Assembly: GCF_047308265.1 (NCBI RefSeq)
Contig: NZ_JBKQWY010000008.1
Coordinates: 62,001-126,000, forward strand
Length of the DNA stretch: 64,000 nucleotides
Origin: Maricaulis sp047308265
GTDB lineage: Bacteria; Pseudomonadota; Alphaproteobacteria; Caulobacterales; Maricaulaceae
Direction: 5' to 3'
The translations under genes and the position numbers were made by a program. Below are positions 63,013 through 64,000 of this stretch, one piece after another. Under the pieces are notes generated by a model. That model saw only the letters and a program-made list of their open reading frames with translations. It did not search any database and was not told the DNA's origin. Positions within the stretch are counted from its first letter, which is position 1, and each line of letters begins with the position of its first letter.

Positions 63013-64000
63013 CTATCCCTCGTATTTCACGACGGTCTGTTCAATCGCACCAAAGATCGAGCGACCCTCGGCATCTTTCATCTGGATCTTCACACTATCC
63101 CCGACCTTCATGAAGGCGGTGGACGGTTTGCCCTCGTTAATGGTCTCGATCATTCGGATCTCGGCAATACAGGAATACCCCACGCCGCCTTCGGTGATCG
63201 GCTTGCCCGGTCCGCCGTCCAGCTTGTTCGAGATAGTACCAGAACCGATAATCGTGCCCGCTGTGACCGGTCGGGTCTTGGCCAGATGAGCGACCAGTTG
63301 CGGGAAGTTGAACGTCATGTCGACCCCGCACTCCGCCTTGCCGAACGGTTCATTATTGTAATTGACCAGCAAGGGCAGGTGTACCTTGCCATCGCTCCAG
63401 GCATCGCCCAGCTCGTCCGGGGTAACAGCTACAGGTGAGAAGGCGGTGGGCGGTTTCGACTGGAAAAAGCCGAAGCCTTTGGCGAGCTCTGCGGGAATCA
63501 GTCCGCGCAGGGAAACATCATTGACCAGCATCAACAGGCGAATGGATTGGGCCGCCTCGTCTTCATCACAGCCCATTGGCGCATCCCCGGTGATCACGGC
63601 CACCTCGCCTTCCATGTCACATCCCCAGGCCTCATCACCCAGCGGGATATCCTGGCGCGGCGCGAGGAATGCATCCGATCCCCCTTGATACATCAACGGG
63701 TCGGTCCAGAAGGTCTCAGGCATCTCCGCATTCCGGGCCTTGCGGACCAGTTCGACGTGATTGACATAGGCCGAACCATCCGCCCACTGAAACGCTCGCG
63801 GCAAAGGCGACAGCGCGTCATGTTCGTGGAAACGCTCGCGCGGTATGGTCTCGCGGTTCAGCTCGTCATAGAGCGAGCGCAGTTCCGGTTCGCAACGCGC
63901 CCAATCATCCAGAGCCGCCTGAAGTGTCGGTGCGATGCGCGAGGCATCCGCATACCAGGCAATATCCTTGGAAACGACAACGAGACGGCCATCACGGCTG
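63013..64000 (-). CDS. Fumarylacetoacetate-hydrolase-family protein (5' end outside window)
   Basis: This is a member of the FAH superfamily of metal-dependent C-C bond hydrolases and isomerases in aromatic and related catabolism. The frame is open past base 64000 on the minus strand, so about 328 residues are seen and the true start lies outside. The first visible residues read SRDGRLVVVSKDI. DMEGEVAVITGD and GTIIGSGTISN match the metal-binding and active-site region of the family. A known group of this shape acts near homogentisate degradation, but no catabolic partner is in view. Confidence 0.88.
   Translation of the reverse strand, partial: SRDGRLVVVSKDIAWYADASRIAPTLQAALDDWARCEPELRSLYDELNRETIPRERFHEHDALSPLPRAFQWADGSAYVNHVELVRKARNAEMPETFWTDPLMYQGGSDAFLAPRQDIPLGDEAWGCDMEGEVAVITGDAPMGCDEDEAAQSIRLLMLVNDVSLRGLIPAELAKGFGFFQSKPPTAFSPVAVTPDELGDAWSDGKVHLPLLVNYNNEPFGKAECGVDMTFNFPQLVAHLAKTRPVTAGTIIGSGTISNKLDGGPGKPITEGGVGYSCIAEIRMIETINEGKPSTAFMKVGDSVKIQMKDAEGRSIFGAIEQTVVKYEG

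Overview
The window is GC-rich (roughly 60% by eye), densely coded bacterial DNA. It reads as chromosome of an alphaproteobacterium, most likely a marine Caulobacterales/Maricaulales-type organism (Maricaulis, Oceanicaulis or Hyphomonas-like); that placement is inference. Supporting signs are an RNase E with a long acidic/Arg-rich tail, an HdaA replication regulator, an NDUFA12 complex I protein, DUF2155 and DUF2066 proteins, TonB-dependent uptake and a short intergenic style. No rRNA, tRNA, CRISPR array, transposase or integrase was found.

Layout. 1-7.9 kb holds cell-wall and RNA/envelope housekeeping: a PBP1A fragment, an N-acetylmuramoyl-L-alanine amidase, rne, an M48 metalloprotease with TPR-like repeats and a DsbA-like lipoprotein. 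8-13 kb holds thiSG (minus), then aroQ-accB-accC-aat (plus), meeting DUF2155 and NDUFA12 genes. 13.3-18.1 kb holds a divergent NrdJ-like protein that seems to have lost its catalytic motifs, and two exported pentapeptide-repeat proteins. aspS follows on the minus strand.

20.3-26.3 kb is the most striking part: nine consecutive secreted phage-tail-collar-domain proteins in three operons of three genes. First, second and third positions each form their own subfamily, spacing is conserved, and each operon ends in a similar GC-rich hairpin. This looks like a three-gene module present three times. No phage genes surround it.

26.5-30 kb is a TetR-controlled phospholipid operon (two PlsC-like acyltransferases and an LplT-like transporter), with a promoter set between two candidate operators. 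30-41 kb holds rnd, the hdaA-ppk-ppx operon, a DUF2066 protein, purM-purN, a TM2 protein, arfB and an adenine deaminase.

40.8-62 kb mixes accessory and core genes. Two membrane-anchored winged-helix/TPR regulators each sit head-to-head with an exported serine hydrolase (S41 peptidase; beta-lactamase-family hydrolase). Others are LysE, ndk, a TonB receptor, a large Asp-box/VPS10-like secreted protein, an HExxH protein, an ABC-F ATPase, a GFA enzyme, RlmE and a second Ppx/GppA. A 2.7 kb pentapeptide gene with 22 units of a 36-bp coding repeat is broken by one in-frame TGA and flanked by two direct copies of a ~171-bp palindromic element. The right end holds hspQ, with a good match to the alphaproteobacterial heat-shock promoter, and a partial fumarylacetoacetate-hydrolase-family gene.
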